From Bacteriovoracaceae bacterium UBA1511 (lineage in GTDB: Bacteria > Bdellovibrionota > Bacteriovoracia > Bacteriovoracales > Bacteriovoracaceae): a stretch of DNA of 31,387 bases. The stretch spans positions 1 to 31,387 of the forward strand of contig DCQT01000115.1 in NCBI GenBank assembly GCA_002323535.1, read 5' to 3'. The translations under genes were made by a program, and so were the position numbers. Every line of letters starts with the position of its first letter. Positions within the stretch are counted from its first letter, which is position 1. Below are positions 1 to 7,376 of the stretch, piece after piece. The notes beneath the pieces were generated by a model. It made no database searches. It had not been told where the DNA came from and saw only the letters and a list, made by a program, of their open reading frames with translations.

Positions 1-290
1 TTAAGTCGTCTTGCTTCTTTTTTTGCATTCTTTACTGAATTAAATTCAATGCATCTAAGCTCTAAAAGACCTACTTTCACCACTGAGATCTTCAAGCACC
101 CCTCACCGTATGGTAACTCTCCATCTCTTCCCTCACAAATAGGTCCTTTTCCAAGTTCATCTGCAAGTACTAACTTAACAGAGTCATCATAACTAGTCCC
201 TTGCTCAAATAACTGAAGCCGCCCTATAATCTCCTCCTTGTCCGTACAAGAAAAAAGTATAAATAATAATAGAACGAATGACTTACCCAT
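1..290 (-). CDS. Putative lipoprotein, 3' end cut by the window edge
   Basis: This is an open reading frame on the minus strand that runs off the left edge without a stop, so only about 96 residues are visible. The N-terminus has a short charged start (MGKS), a hydrophobic stretch and then LFSC followed by TDKEE, which reads as a lipoprotein signal with the lipidated Cys at about residue 15. The Phe at the -2 position of the lipobox is tolerated but not ideal. The mature part contains two further Cys (PICEG and EGCLK) that could form a disulfide. I do not recognise a family. An in-frame ATG at 299 would add three residues, and neither start has a clear ribosome binding site. It is divergent from the membrane protein gene at 392. 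Confidence 0.6.
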   Translation of the reverse strand, partial: MGKSFVLLLFILFSCTDKEEIIGRLQLFEQGTSYDDSVKLVLADELGKGPICEGRDGELPYGEGCLKISVVKVGLLELRCIEFNSVKNAKKEARRL

Positions 291-340
291 AAATACCATT
301 ATGCCATGAAGATATAACGAGCCAAAGTTTTTCCTCAATT

Positions 341-347
341 AAGGAGG
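341..347 (+). promoter_or_regulatory. Orphan Shine-Dalgarno-like AAGGAGG
   Basis: A perfect AAGGAGG lies in the intergenic region, but no usable ATG, GTG or TTG follows at translational spacing; the TTG at 364 is followed directly by a stop. It lies 38 bases or more before either start of the next gene. It is also part of a small inverted repeat, TCCTC then AATTAAG then GAGGA. It may be chance or a regulatory structure. Confidence 0.25.
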
Positions 348-391
348 ACTTAAGATAAAATAGTTGTAATAAAAAGTTATTGAAGGTCTCC

Positions 392-2338
392 ATGACAAAA
401 ATTTTAATTGGCAAAGTAAAAGTAAATAACTCACTTGTTTATACAGAAGAAATAATAAACCTTCTTATGCTTGGTAGCAGCAGTCGCCACCAACTTTATG
501 TTGACTCATTAGAATCTGGCCCAATTACTTTTAGAAAAACCGAAAATATTTACTCTGCCCAATTTCAAGATCATCATTGGAAGATCAATAAAAAAGAAAC
601 AAAACCTAATAAGCTTTACGTAATTGATGAAAACACCACTCTAAGTTGCGGTAATGTTTTGATGAGCTTCAAAAAAATAATGGAAGATCAACTCGAAGTC
701 GTCAAAGATACGACTCCCATGACTAGGCGACAAAATATTTCCGACCTATTGGCCGAATCTAAAGATGCCGATCAAAAGAACTTAAATCCATCGGCAAAAA
801 GTTTTTTGACAAAAATTAAGACTTCACTAACAAAAAATAATAACAAAGAAAAAGTAGAGACAAACAATAAACAATCTAAATTCAAGAAAGTTGCTATTAA
901 CCAGAATCAAGACCAAGATCTTAAGGAGATAAAACCCAACATCATAATCAACTTCCCCAGCGTCTTACTTCAGTTTTCTCTAACTTACTTTATTCTCCTT
1001 CACCTCGACAAAGTCACCCATTTTTTAAAGCTCCAAAAAGTAGTTCTTAGCTTCAAGGAAAATTTAGATAAAGGTATTTTAAACTATGTTCCTTTAAAAA
1101 AATTTGAAGGGATTTTAACCTCTTTATCTAATAAATTACCTTTTGATATTGACCCTTCCAATTTTTCAATCATCAATGCATCCATTCTAGAAATCCTAGG
1201 AACTGTCATATTTTTCTTGATAGTGATGACTCTTTTAAAAACAATTCAATCGATACTATTTGGAGCCCAACTTTCATATTGGATATGCGGAGTAAAAATA
1301 AAAGGCTCTGAAATAAATAAAAGATTAAAATCAATTGGCCGCGAAATTCTATCATTACTATTATTTCCAATCAGTGTTTTTAACCCATTTGGTTTAATCC
1401 CACTAAAGACTCTTCCTGACTTTATATTAAGGATTAAATTTGCGAGGAAGTCTCTGACAAGAGTCTTCATTGGATCTATCTTAAATATTTCACTGTCTAT
1501 TGTTATATTAATGTCACCATTTTTGTTGAACCAATTACACAATGACGAGGTTTCTGTCATAGGCTCAATGGAGAAAAGTCAAAAACCCGATTTAAGTCCA
1601 ATAAATTTACAAATTGTGGATAACAACAGTATCGAGTTAATGCTTCCACGCTCATACGCAATTGAGTCCCAGGAAATTAAAAATAGTGTTCCGATTACCT
1701 ATCTAACTACAAAGACGGCCAAAGCGAAATTCTCCTCAATTAACTTACCAAACAAAGAAAAATTTAATATCGATGAGACTTTTTTAAAAAATTATCCTCT
1801 CTCCTTGATTTTTTACCCGGCTTTGCATTTTCAAGACAAAATAAAAGATAACTCTTTATTTTTCAAAGCCACTCAGGCAAGAAGGAATCTTGAGAGACAA
1901 AGGCTTTTATTTTCCTCTTTACTTCTATCTAAAGAACCCAACTCCCTACTATACTTCATAAAAAAGAATGGCCCTTTCATATGGGGCGCCTCCCAACTCA
2001 AGCATAAAATAAAAGAAGTAATACCTTTCTCCAAACAAGTCGCCGCCTTCCAAGGAAATATCGACTCGATACCTTACGTTATCCTCAAAACAGATTTGAT
2101 CTTGTATTTTTTTCAAATGAATGATGAGAAAAATATCCTTTTTTACATTGAATTTGAGAAGCAGACAGACCTAAATGAATCCCTTTCAAACATCTTTGAC
2201 CCGATCAAACCAAATGACAGTCTATCTTCTCCTAGCCCTAAGGACTCAGAAAAAGTAGATAATCTAAACTTACCCCACGATCTAACAAATGAAGCTTTAG
2301 ATAAGATTGATAAAGTTAAAAATTCACTTTCCCTATAA
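392..2338 (+). CDS. Polytopic membrane protein with RDD-like segment and possible degenerate FHA-like N-terminus
   Basis: The protein has about 648 residues. Residues 1-95 are beta-rich and soluble (INLLMLGSSSRHQL and later NTTLSCGNVLMSF), vaguely like an FHA fold but without its signature residues. Residues 100-180 are a charged, Lys/Asn-rich linker. Hydrophobic helices lie near 185-205, 263-285, 318-338 and 358-380. The stretch from SYWICGVKIKG through the LPDF segment resembles the second half of RDD membrane proteins, but the Arg/Asp residues that name that family are not evident. Residues 385-648 are probably extracytoplasmic and polar. An upstream TTG at 380 is in frame; I chose the ATG at 392 because GAAGG precedes it by about six bases. 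It lies 56 bases before tgt and may be co-transcribed with it. Its function is unknown. Confidence 0.7.
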   Translation: MTKILIGKVKVNNSLVYTEEIINLLMLGSSSRHQLYVDSLESGPITFRKTENIYSAQFQDHHWKINKKETKPNKLYVIDENTTLSCGNVLMSFKKIMEDQLEVVKDTTPMTRRQNISDLLAESKDADQKNLNPSAKSFLTKIKTSLTKNNNKEKVETNNKQSKFKKVAINQNQDQDLKEIKPNIIINFPSVLLQFSLTYFILLHLDKVTHFLKLQKVVLSFKENLDKGILNYVPLKKFEGILTSLSNKLPFDIDPSNFSIINASILEILGTVIFFLIVMTLLKTIQSILFGAQLSYWICGVKIKGSEINKRLKSIGREILSLLLFPISVFNPFGLIPLKTLPDFILRIKFARKSLTRVFIGSILNISLSIVILMSPFLLNQLHNDEVSVIGSMEKSQKPDLSPINLQIVDNNSIELMLPRSYAIESQEIKNSVPITYLTTKTAKAKFSSINLPNKEKFNIDETFLKNYPLSLIFYPALHFQDKIKDNSLFFKATQARRNLERQRLLFSSLLLSKEPNSLLYFIKKNGPFIWGASQLKHKIKEVIPFSKQVAAFQGNIDSIPYVILKTDLILYFFQMNDEKNILFYIEFEKQTDLNESLSNIFDPIKPNDSLSSPSPKDSEKVDNLNLPHDLTNEALDKIDKVKNSLSL

Positions 2339-2394
2339 GAAGTGACAAAACGGCCACAAGAGGCTATTTCAATGAACCAACCAAGAGGCAAATA

Positions 2395-3525
2395 GTGAGC
2401 AATATTAGAGAAGAGAACAAAAAGTATTTTAATTACAGGTGTATCCACCAAGATAAAAACTCAAAAGCAAGAGCAGGAATTATCTCAACGCCACATGGAG
2501 AGATTGAAACACCTATTTTTATGCCTGTTGGTACACATGGAGCGATTAAGGCCCTTACACCAGAGCAAACTGATTCTACCGGCTCTCAAATAATTTTATC
2601 AAATACTTACCATCTCCACCTTACTCCTGGCTCCGACCTAATAAAGAAAGCTGGAGGACTTCACAAGTTTATGAACTGGGAAAAGCCAATCTTAACAGAC
2701 AGCGGTGGATTCCAGGTTTTCAGTCTACAAAAAAAAGGAATTACGGAGGAAGGGGCAATCTTTAAAGATCAAAAAGGAAAAGATGTCCTCCTTACTCCAG
2801 AGACATCAATTCAAATACAACAAAATCTAGGCTCTGACATCATGATGGCCTTTGATGAATGCATCCCCTACCCTGCGACAGAAAAATATACAAAAACCTC
2901 AATGGATCGAACTCACCGCTGGCTTGATCGTTGTATTGAGTCTTGGACAGACCCACGACAATCTCTTTTTGGAATCATTCAGGGAAGCACATACAAAAAC
3001 CTAAGGGAAGAATGTGCAAAAGAGGTTATCAAAAGAGATTTACCTGGGATCGCAATTGGAGGTGTTTCTGTTGGAGAAGGTCCGGAATTAATGGAAAAAG
3101 TTGTCAAAATGACAGCTCCACTTTTACCAGATAACAAACCTAGATACGTCATGGGTGTCGGAAATCCAGAAGACCTTTTGATGATTTGGGAACATGGTAT
3201 CGATATGAGTGATTGTATCATTCCCACAAAATTTGCCAGAGGTGGGACCCTATTTACTTCTAGAGGAAAAATTAGAATTAAACATAGGAATTATAGAAGA
3301 GACTTCTACCCTGTCGATAAGGCATGCCAATGCTACACTTGCTCAAACTTTACTAGAAGTTACTTAAAACACCTCTTTGATAGCAATGAGATTTTAGGAC
3401 AAATATTAGCAACTATTCATAATATTCAATTTTATATTGATCTTGCGAAACAAGCGAGAGAAGCAATAATGAACAATTCCTACTTAGACTTCAAAGCTGA
3501 ATTTTTAAAAAATTACAAAAACTAA
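2395..3525 (+). CDS. tgt: tRNA-guanine transglycosylase (queuine tRNA-ribosyltransferase)
   Basis: The enzyme exchanges guanine-34 in the anticodon of tRNAs for Asp, Asn, His and Tyr with preQ1, in the queuosine pathway in the cytoplasm. It has 376 residues, the usual size. DSGGFQ at 102-107 carries the general acid/base Asp102. GIAIGGVSVGE lies at 218-228. The stretch MSDCIIPTKFARGG carries the nucleophile Asp273. The structural zinc site is C311, C313, C316 and H342. The GTG start is supported by AGAGG six bases upstream; the nearby ATG at 2372 opens a frame that stops at once. It is not next to queA or yajC-secDF, a common arrangement elsewhere. Its last four bases overlap the end of the convergent serC. 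Identity is secure. Confidence 0.97.
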   Translation: MSNIREENKKYFNYRCIHQDKNSKARAGIISTPHGEIETPIFMPVGTHGAIKALTPEQTDSTGSQIILSNTYHLHLTPGSDLIKKAGGLHKFMNWEKPILTDSGGFQVFSLQKKGITEEGAIFKDQKGKDVLLTPETSIQIQQNLGSDIMMAFDECIPYPATEKYTKTSMDRTHRWLDRCIESWTDPRQSLFGIIQGSTYKNLREECAKEVIKRDLPGIAIGGVSVGEGPELMEKVVKMTAPLLPDNKPRYVMGVGNPEDLLMIWEHGIDMSDCIIPTKFARGGTLFTSRGKIRIKHRNYRRDFYPVDKACQCYTCSNFTRSYLKHLFDSNEILGQILATIHNIQFYIDLAKQAREAIMNNSYLDFKAEFLKNYKN

Positions 3526-4640
3526 TGCTCTAAATAATAAGTCAATAAGTCTAGAAGCTTTTGAACATCATCTTGCAAGACATTATGAAAAACACCTATT
3601 CTAAACTGATTTTGACCAAGCTTTCTGTAGGCTTCAATCCCGTAGACAACACCCTCATCGTGAAGCTTTTTTAAAAGTGAGTCAACGGGCAAGCTTTCAT
3701 CCACATTGATAGTGCATACTACATTTGAGCGAAACCGTTGCTCTTTTACAAATGGACTTAAATAACTTTTCGTTTCCGCCCAGTCATAAACGAGTTTTGC
3801 TTTGGCTTTACCTTCCTGCACAACACGCTCGTATCCAGATTCGTTCATTAGCTTGATTTGCTCATTAAGAAAAAACAATGTCGAAATAGATGGAGTATTA
3901 TATACCTGAAACTTATCTGAGTTTGAGATCGCCTGCTTCCAAGACATTATCTCTGGAACATACCTTGTTGAGTCATCGCTAATTTTTAATGCTCGCTCTC
4001 TTGCCTTTGGAGAAAGAATTGCAACGAACAAGCCCCCTTCTGAAGCGAATACTTTTTGAGGAGAAAAAAAGTAACAATCAACCTTTGAAAGATCACAAGC
4101 TACTTGCCCCCCTCCACTTGTTGCGTCAACAGCAAGAATTTGATTTTCATTGATAACTGGAAGATCATCAATAATTACTCCCGTTGATGTCTCATTTAAA
4201 GTCACACAAATCATATCTGCATCGATATCAGATGCGTCTCCAAATAACTGCCCTTCACCAAACTCTACAGCCTTTTCCTCTGCATCAATCCACGGAATTT
4301 TATGATGAGACTTAAACCATTTTTTTGAAAATTCACCGCAAGTAAAGTGGTAACTCTTTGACTCAACCATCCCAAGACCAATCATGTCAAAAAGCAGAGT
4401 GGCCCCTCCATTTCCATACACAACGCTATAGTTCTCAGGCAGATTGAAATACTTGCGAAGTCCTTCCGTGATTCCCTTTCCTAGGTTTTTTACTGCTGGT
4501 TTTCGATGACTTGTTCCCAAAAGATTAGTGCCAGTCTCTCGCAATGCCTCTAAAAATTCAACAGGGACCTTAGATGGGCCGGCACCAAAACGTGGGTCTG
4601 AGGGAATAAGATTTTTGGGAGTTTGGATGTTTTCAAACAT
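3522..4640 (-). CDS. serC: Phosphoserine aminotransferase, mycobacterial-type SerC
   Basis: This PLP enzyme converts 3-phosphohydroxypyruvate and glutamate to phosphoserine in serine biosynthesis. It has 372 residues. RFGAGPSKVP (17-26) and LLGTSHRKPAVKNL (40-53) match the actinobacterial/mycobacterial SerC subgroup from memory, rather than the E. coli type. NETSTG is at 149-154, VDATSGGG at 171-178 (Asp172 would contact the pyridine nitrogen), and FSPQKVFASEGG carries the Schiff-base Lys196. YRKLGQNQFRIG near the C-terminus is also typical. TAGGT sits six bases before the ATG. The gene stands alone on its strand, divergent from the outer-membrane-like gene at 4743, and no serA or serB is nearby. 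The function call is firm; the subgroup is recalled, not computed. Confidence 0.94.
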   Translation of the reverse strand: MFENIQTPKNLIPSDPRFGAGPSKVPVEFLEALRETGTNLLGTSHRKPAVKNLGKGITEGLRKYFNLPENYSVVYGNGGATLLFDMIGLGMVESKSYHFTCGEFSKKWFKSHHKIPWIDAEEKAVEFGEGQLFGDASDIDADMICVTLNETSTGVIIDDLPVINENQILAVDATSGGGQVACDLSKVDCYFFSPQKVFASEGGLFVAILSPKARERALKISDDSTRYVPEIMSWKQAISNSDKFQVYNTPSISTLFFLNEQIKLMNESGYERVVQEGKAKAKLVYDWAETKSYLSPFVKEQRFRSNVVCTINVDESLPVDSLLKKLHDEGVVYGIEAYRKLGQNQFRIGVFHNVLQDDVQKLLDLLTYYLEH

Positions 4641-4742
4641 AATTAACCTACAATATATTTTTATACTTTAATTTATACCTCTTCGAAAAAAGCGACAATA
4701 TACAATTGGTGAATTTGGAAAAAATCTATCATACTTATACAA

Positions 4743-5309
4743 ATGAAACCCATACTTTACCTTCTCACTATTTTTCAACTAAGTCTCGCGAACGCGTCAA
4801 CTCTAAGAGTTGGATTAGAAAGTATCACGCCAAACGTTGGTGGCTATCAAATTGATGATAAGGGAGAAAATGAATTATTTTCGTTTAATCCAGGGCTACG
4901 CATAGAAACAAAGGCATCATTTTTTTCTATCACAACTCACCTTGGGGCAAGTTTGTTTCTTCCAACAACTTCAGAGGACTCTTTATACGATATTACCTAT
5001 TTAAAAATTGACGGCCGATATAGGTTTTTCTCGAAAGATAGAATTCAACTATTTCTAGGGCTTGGCCTATACTCAAAAATAATTTCAGGCTCTGGTGAAA
5101 ACTTAACTCTCCAAAATGGAAACTCTACTTCGAACTTTTTTGGGCCCTCTCAAACCAGGTTTAATTACTTTTTTACACCTGAATTTGCAACAAGGTTCTT
5201 TTTTTCGACAAAGCTTGCATCTACACTTAGCGTGAGCGCTCAAGACTTATTTGAAAAAGATAGAATGAGTTGGAATTATTTAATTGATGTTACCTGGAGA
5301 ATATTTTGA
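4743..5309 (+). CDS. Small predicted outer-membrane beta-barrel protein
   Basis: The 188-residue protein begins with a signal peptide (MKPILYLLTIFQLSLANA, probable cut before Ser19). The rest has alternating hydrophobic/polar stretches with many aromatic residues (FFSITTHLGASLFL, YRFFSKDRIQLFLGLGLYSK, RFNYFFTPEFATRFFF) and ends in VTWRIF. A terminal Phe preceded by alternating residues is the usual outer-membrane assembly signal, so a barrel of about eight strands is likely. No family is recognised. No ribosome binding site is visible before the ATG, so a leaderless or weakly initiated message is possible. Its stop overlaps the start of the metalloprotease gene by four bases (TTGA), which implies translational coupling and perhaps a shared role at the cell surface. 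Confidence 0.72.
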   Translation: MKPILYLLTIFQLSLANASTLRVGLESITPNVGGYQIDDKGENELFSFNPGLRIETKASFFSITTHLGASLFLPTTSEDSLYDITYLKIDGRYRFFSKDRIQLFLGLGLYSKIISGSGENLTLQNGNSTSNFFGPSQTRFNYFFTPEFATRFFFSTKLASTLSVSAQDLFEKDRMSWNYLIDVTWRIF

Positions 5310-6094
5310 AGAAAATTTTAACACTTACAATTATATTATTTTCCACCCTTGGGTACTCATTCACCTTCAATAACAGTGCTGAGCTTGCATTTAAAAAAGA
5401 AAAAATTGATGTTTACCTTGCAAGTTCAGGGTGCACAAATATTCCATTTTCTGAATCTGAAATGCTGTCTATTATTGATGATGCCATAAGTGACTTTTGG
5501 AATACTGTAAGTGTCTCTTCACTTTACCTTGAAAATAAAGGGGTAAAAGATGTCGGAAGTGAATTTCAAACAGATGCGATTTGCACAAACTCTGGGGGCA
5601 GTGGGTGCTCCCCGAACCCTGACCTAAATGTAAATTCAGGAATAGTGATAGCGTGTAACATTGACTCAAGTGACGAGAATTTTTCTGCTGGCGTACTAGG
5701 GTTATCCCTTCCAATAAACTCATCCAATACACAAATTAATGGCTCAGTAGTCCTCTTAAATGACAGAGCTGACTCAGAGCTTATCAACCTCGAGAGACAT
5801 GAAATGGTTGCCGTTGTTGCTCACGAGATAGGTCATGCGTTAGGTTTTGGCCACTCTACTGAAAAAAGGGCCCTTATGTACGCAAGTCTTGTAACGAAGA
5901 GAACAAAGTTAGGCTTAGATGATATTCATGGAGTCAGTTACCTCTACCCTATAGAGTCTAGCGTACAAACTTGTTTATCAATTGGACCAGAGGGCACTCA
6001 CTCTTCACTTCTAGGGTCATTATTATTTTTAATATTTTGGTTTTTCTGGAGATTTTCAAAAAAATTATCAAAAGCCTCTCCACGCTCAATGTAG
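5306..6094 (+). CDS. Matrixin-like (metzincin) zinc metalloprotease with C-terminal hydrophobic tail
   Basis: This is a secreted zinc endopeptidase of 262 residues. An N-terminal signal peptide (1-18, MKKILTLTIILFSTLGYS) is followed by a catalytic domain with HEIGHALGFGHS at 173-184 (three His ligands and catalytic Glu) and a Met-turn at ALMYASL, Met191. Cys43, Cys93, Cys101, Cys117 and Cys223 suggest disulfides. After the catalytic domain, TCLSIGPEG (222-230) leads into a hydrophobic helix at about 234-249 and a basic tail, RFSKKLSK. This layout resembles C-terminal sorting or anchoring tails such as MYXO-CTERM. The TTG start is preceded by GGAGA six bases upstream and overlaps the previous stop. 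The last 97 bases are antisense to the end of murD. The substrate is unknown. Confidence 0.88.
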   Translation: MKKILTLTIILFSTLGYSFTFNNSAELAFKKEKIDVYLASSGCTNIPFSESEMLSIIDDAISDFWNTVSVSSLYLENKGVKDVGSEFQTDAICTNSGGSGCSPNPDLNVNSGIVIACNIDSSDENFSAGVLGLSLPINSSNTQINGSVVLLNDRADSELINLERHEMVAVVAHEIGHALGFGHSTEKRALMYASLVTKRTKLGLDDIHGVSYLYPIESSVQTCLSIGPEGTHSSLLGSLLFLIFWFFWRFSKKLSKASPRSM

Positions 6095-7332
6095 TTTTTA
6101 AACTCATCAAATGATGGGAAACCAGGGGAAAATAAAACGTTATTTTCTGTATTAAAAGAAAAATTAACTTTTGAAAAAGAATCAAAAAATGAACAATTTT
6201 TTAGATTAAGTTTACCCTTAAAATAATTAGCAGCTTCTCCAAAAATAATTACATCATTGACTTCTTTTATTGCTTCAACCCAATTATTTAGATTTACAAG
6301 TGATTCATCCCTAACCTTTCCACCAATTAATAAGGTTAATTTTTGTGGGTTAAACCCAGAAATTGCTTTTTTTGTCGACTCAATATTCGTGGATTTAGAG
6401 TCATTGAAAAAGTTAACTCCATTAATGGCCCCTATTTTTTGTACTCGGAATTCTAAAGGAGAAAAATTATCGACACCTTTTTGAATTTGAAGATCAGTTA
6501 GGCCAAGATTTTTCGATATAAAAGCTGCCATTTGCAAATTCTCAAGATTATGATCCCCCTTGAGTTTCCAATTTTTTAAAGAAATATTTTCGAGTTGATT
6601 CGTTTTCGGAGAAATCAAGTCTTCGGTCGTTTGTTTAAAGTCATTAAAAACTTCCGTCATACTAGAGCTCATTACTTTTTTATTAGATAACTCAAATATT
6701 TTTAATTTTGCTAAAAAATAGTCTTTTACGTTTTTGTACCTTTCTTCATGAGTTGGCGTAAAGTTTAACCATATCCCATAATTTAGTTTTAACTTAGATA
6801 AAGTTTCTAATTGAAAACTTGAAAGCTCCAAAATATAGAAATCTGCTTTGCCTCCCTCTGAAACAAAAGAAGAAAGTGGTGTTCCTATGTTTCCTCCTAG
6901 AAAGGTCTTTTTCCCTGCTGAACTTAAAAGATGATTGATCAATGAAACTGTGGTTGTCTTGCCATTTGAGCCTGTAACACCAATAAACTTTTGGCCCTCA
7001 TCACGCTTTTCCGCTAAATACATCACAGCAAGATCAATTTCATTGATAATTTCAACTCCCCTACTTACTGCATGGACGACTAATTTATGGGTTCTAGAGA
7101 TCCCCGGGCTGAGAATTAAATATTGTAGATTATTTAAGAAATTATCTACTTTTTCATCATCTTGCCTTAAAAACACTGAGTATTTATCTAAAAAAGAAAA
7201 ACTATCGCTCCATAAAGCGGGGTCTTTATCACCCAATATGAGGCAAGGCTCATTCATTTTCTTGAGTAACTTTGCCGCTCCGACAGCAGAGACTCCTGGG
7301 CCAAGAACACTATAGATTATTTTCTTAGTCAT
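5998..7332 (-). CDS. murD: UDP-N-acetylmuramoyl-L-alanine--D-glutamate ligase
   Basis: The enzyme adds D-glutamate to UDP-MurNAc-L-Ala in cytoplasmic peptidoglycan synthesis. It has 444 residues. The N-terminal nucleotide-binding fold is followed by the Mur ligase P-loop GVTGSNGKTT at 118-127 (Lys125). Then come FYILELSSFQLE, NFTPTHEERY, FFNDSKSTN and the C-terminal FSPGFPSFDEFKNYIERGEAF. After that motif a polar tail of about 20 residues (ending NNNDPRSEE) has no obvious counterpart in E. coli MurD. AAGGA lies eight bases before the ATG. The gene is isolated from other division and cell wall genes. It shares only 44 bases with the divergent methyltransferase gene, and its last 31 codons are antisense to the metalloprotease tail. 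Confidence 0.95.
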   Translation of the reverse strand: MTKKIIYSVLGPGVSAVGAAKLLKKMNEPCLILGDKDPALWSDSFSFLDKYSVFLRQDDEKVDNFLNNLQYLILSPGISRTHKLVVHAVSRGVEIINEIDLAVMYLAEKRDEGQKFIGVTGSNGKTTTVSLINHLLSSAGKKTFLGGNIGTPLSSFVSEGGKADFYILELSSFQLETLSKLKLNYGIWLNFTPTHEERYKNVKDYFLAKLKIFELSNKKVMSSSMTEVFNDFKQTTEDLISPKTNQLENISLKNWKLKGDHNLENLQMAAFISKNLGLTDLQIQKGVDNFSPLEFRVQKIGAINGVNFFNDSKSTNIESTKKAISGFNPQKLTLLIGGKVRDESLVNLNNWVEAIKEVNDVIIFGEAANYFKGKLNLKNCSFFDSFSKVNFSFNTENNVLFSPGFPSFDEFKNYIERGEAFDNFFENLQKNQNIKNNNDPRSEE

Positions 7333-7376
7333 TGATGAAATCCTTGCAACATTAAAGTGTTTTTCATAATGGTATC

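Noticed and set aside
1246..1560. 104-codon open frame on the - strand
   Set aside because: It is antisense to the membrane helices of the protein at 392 and has no supporting signal.
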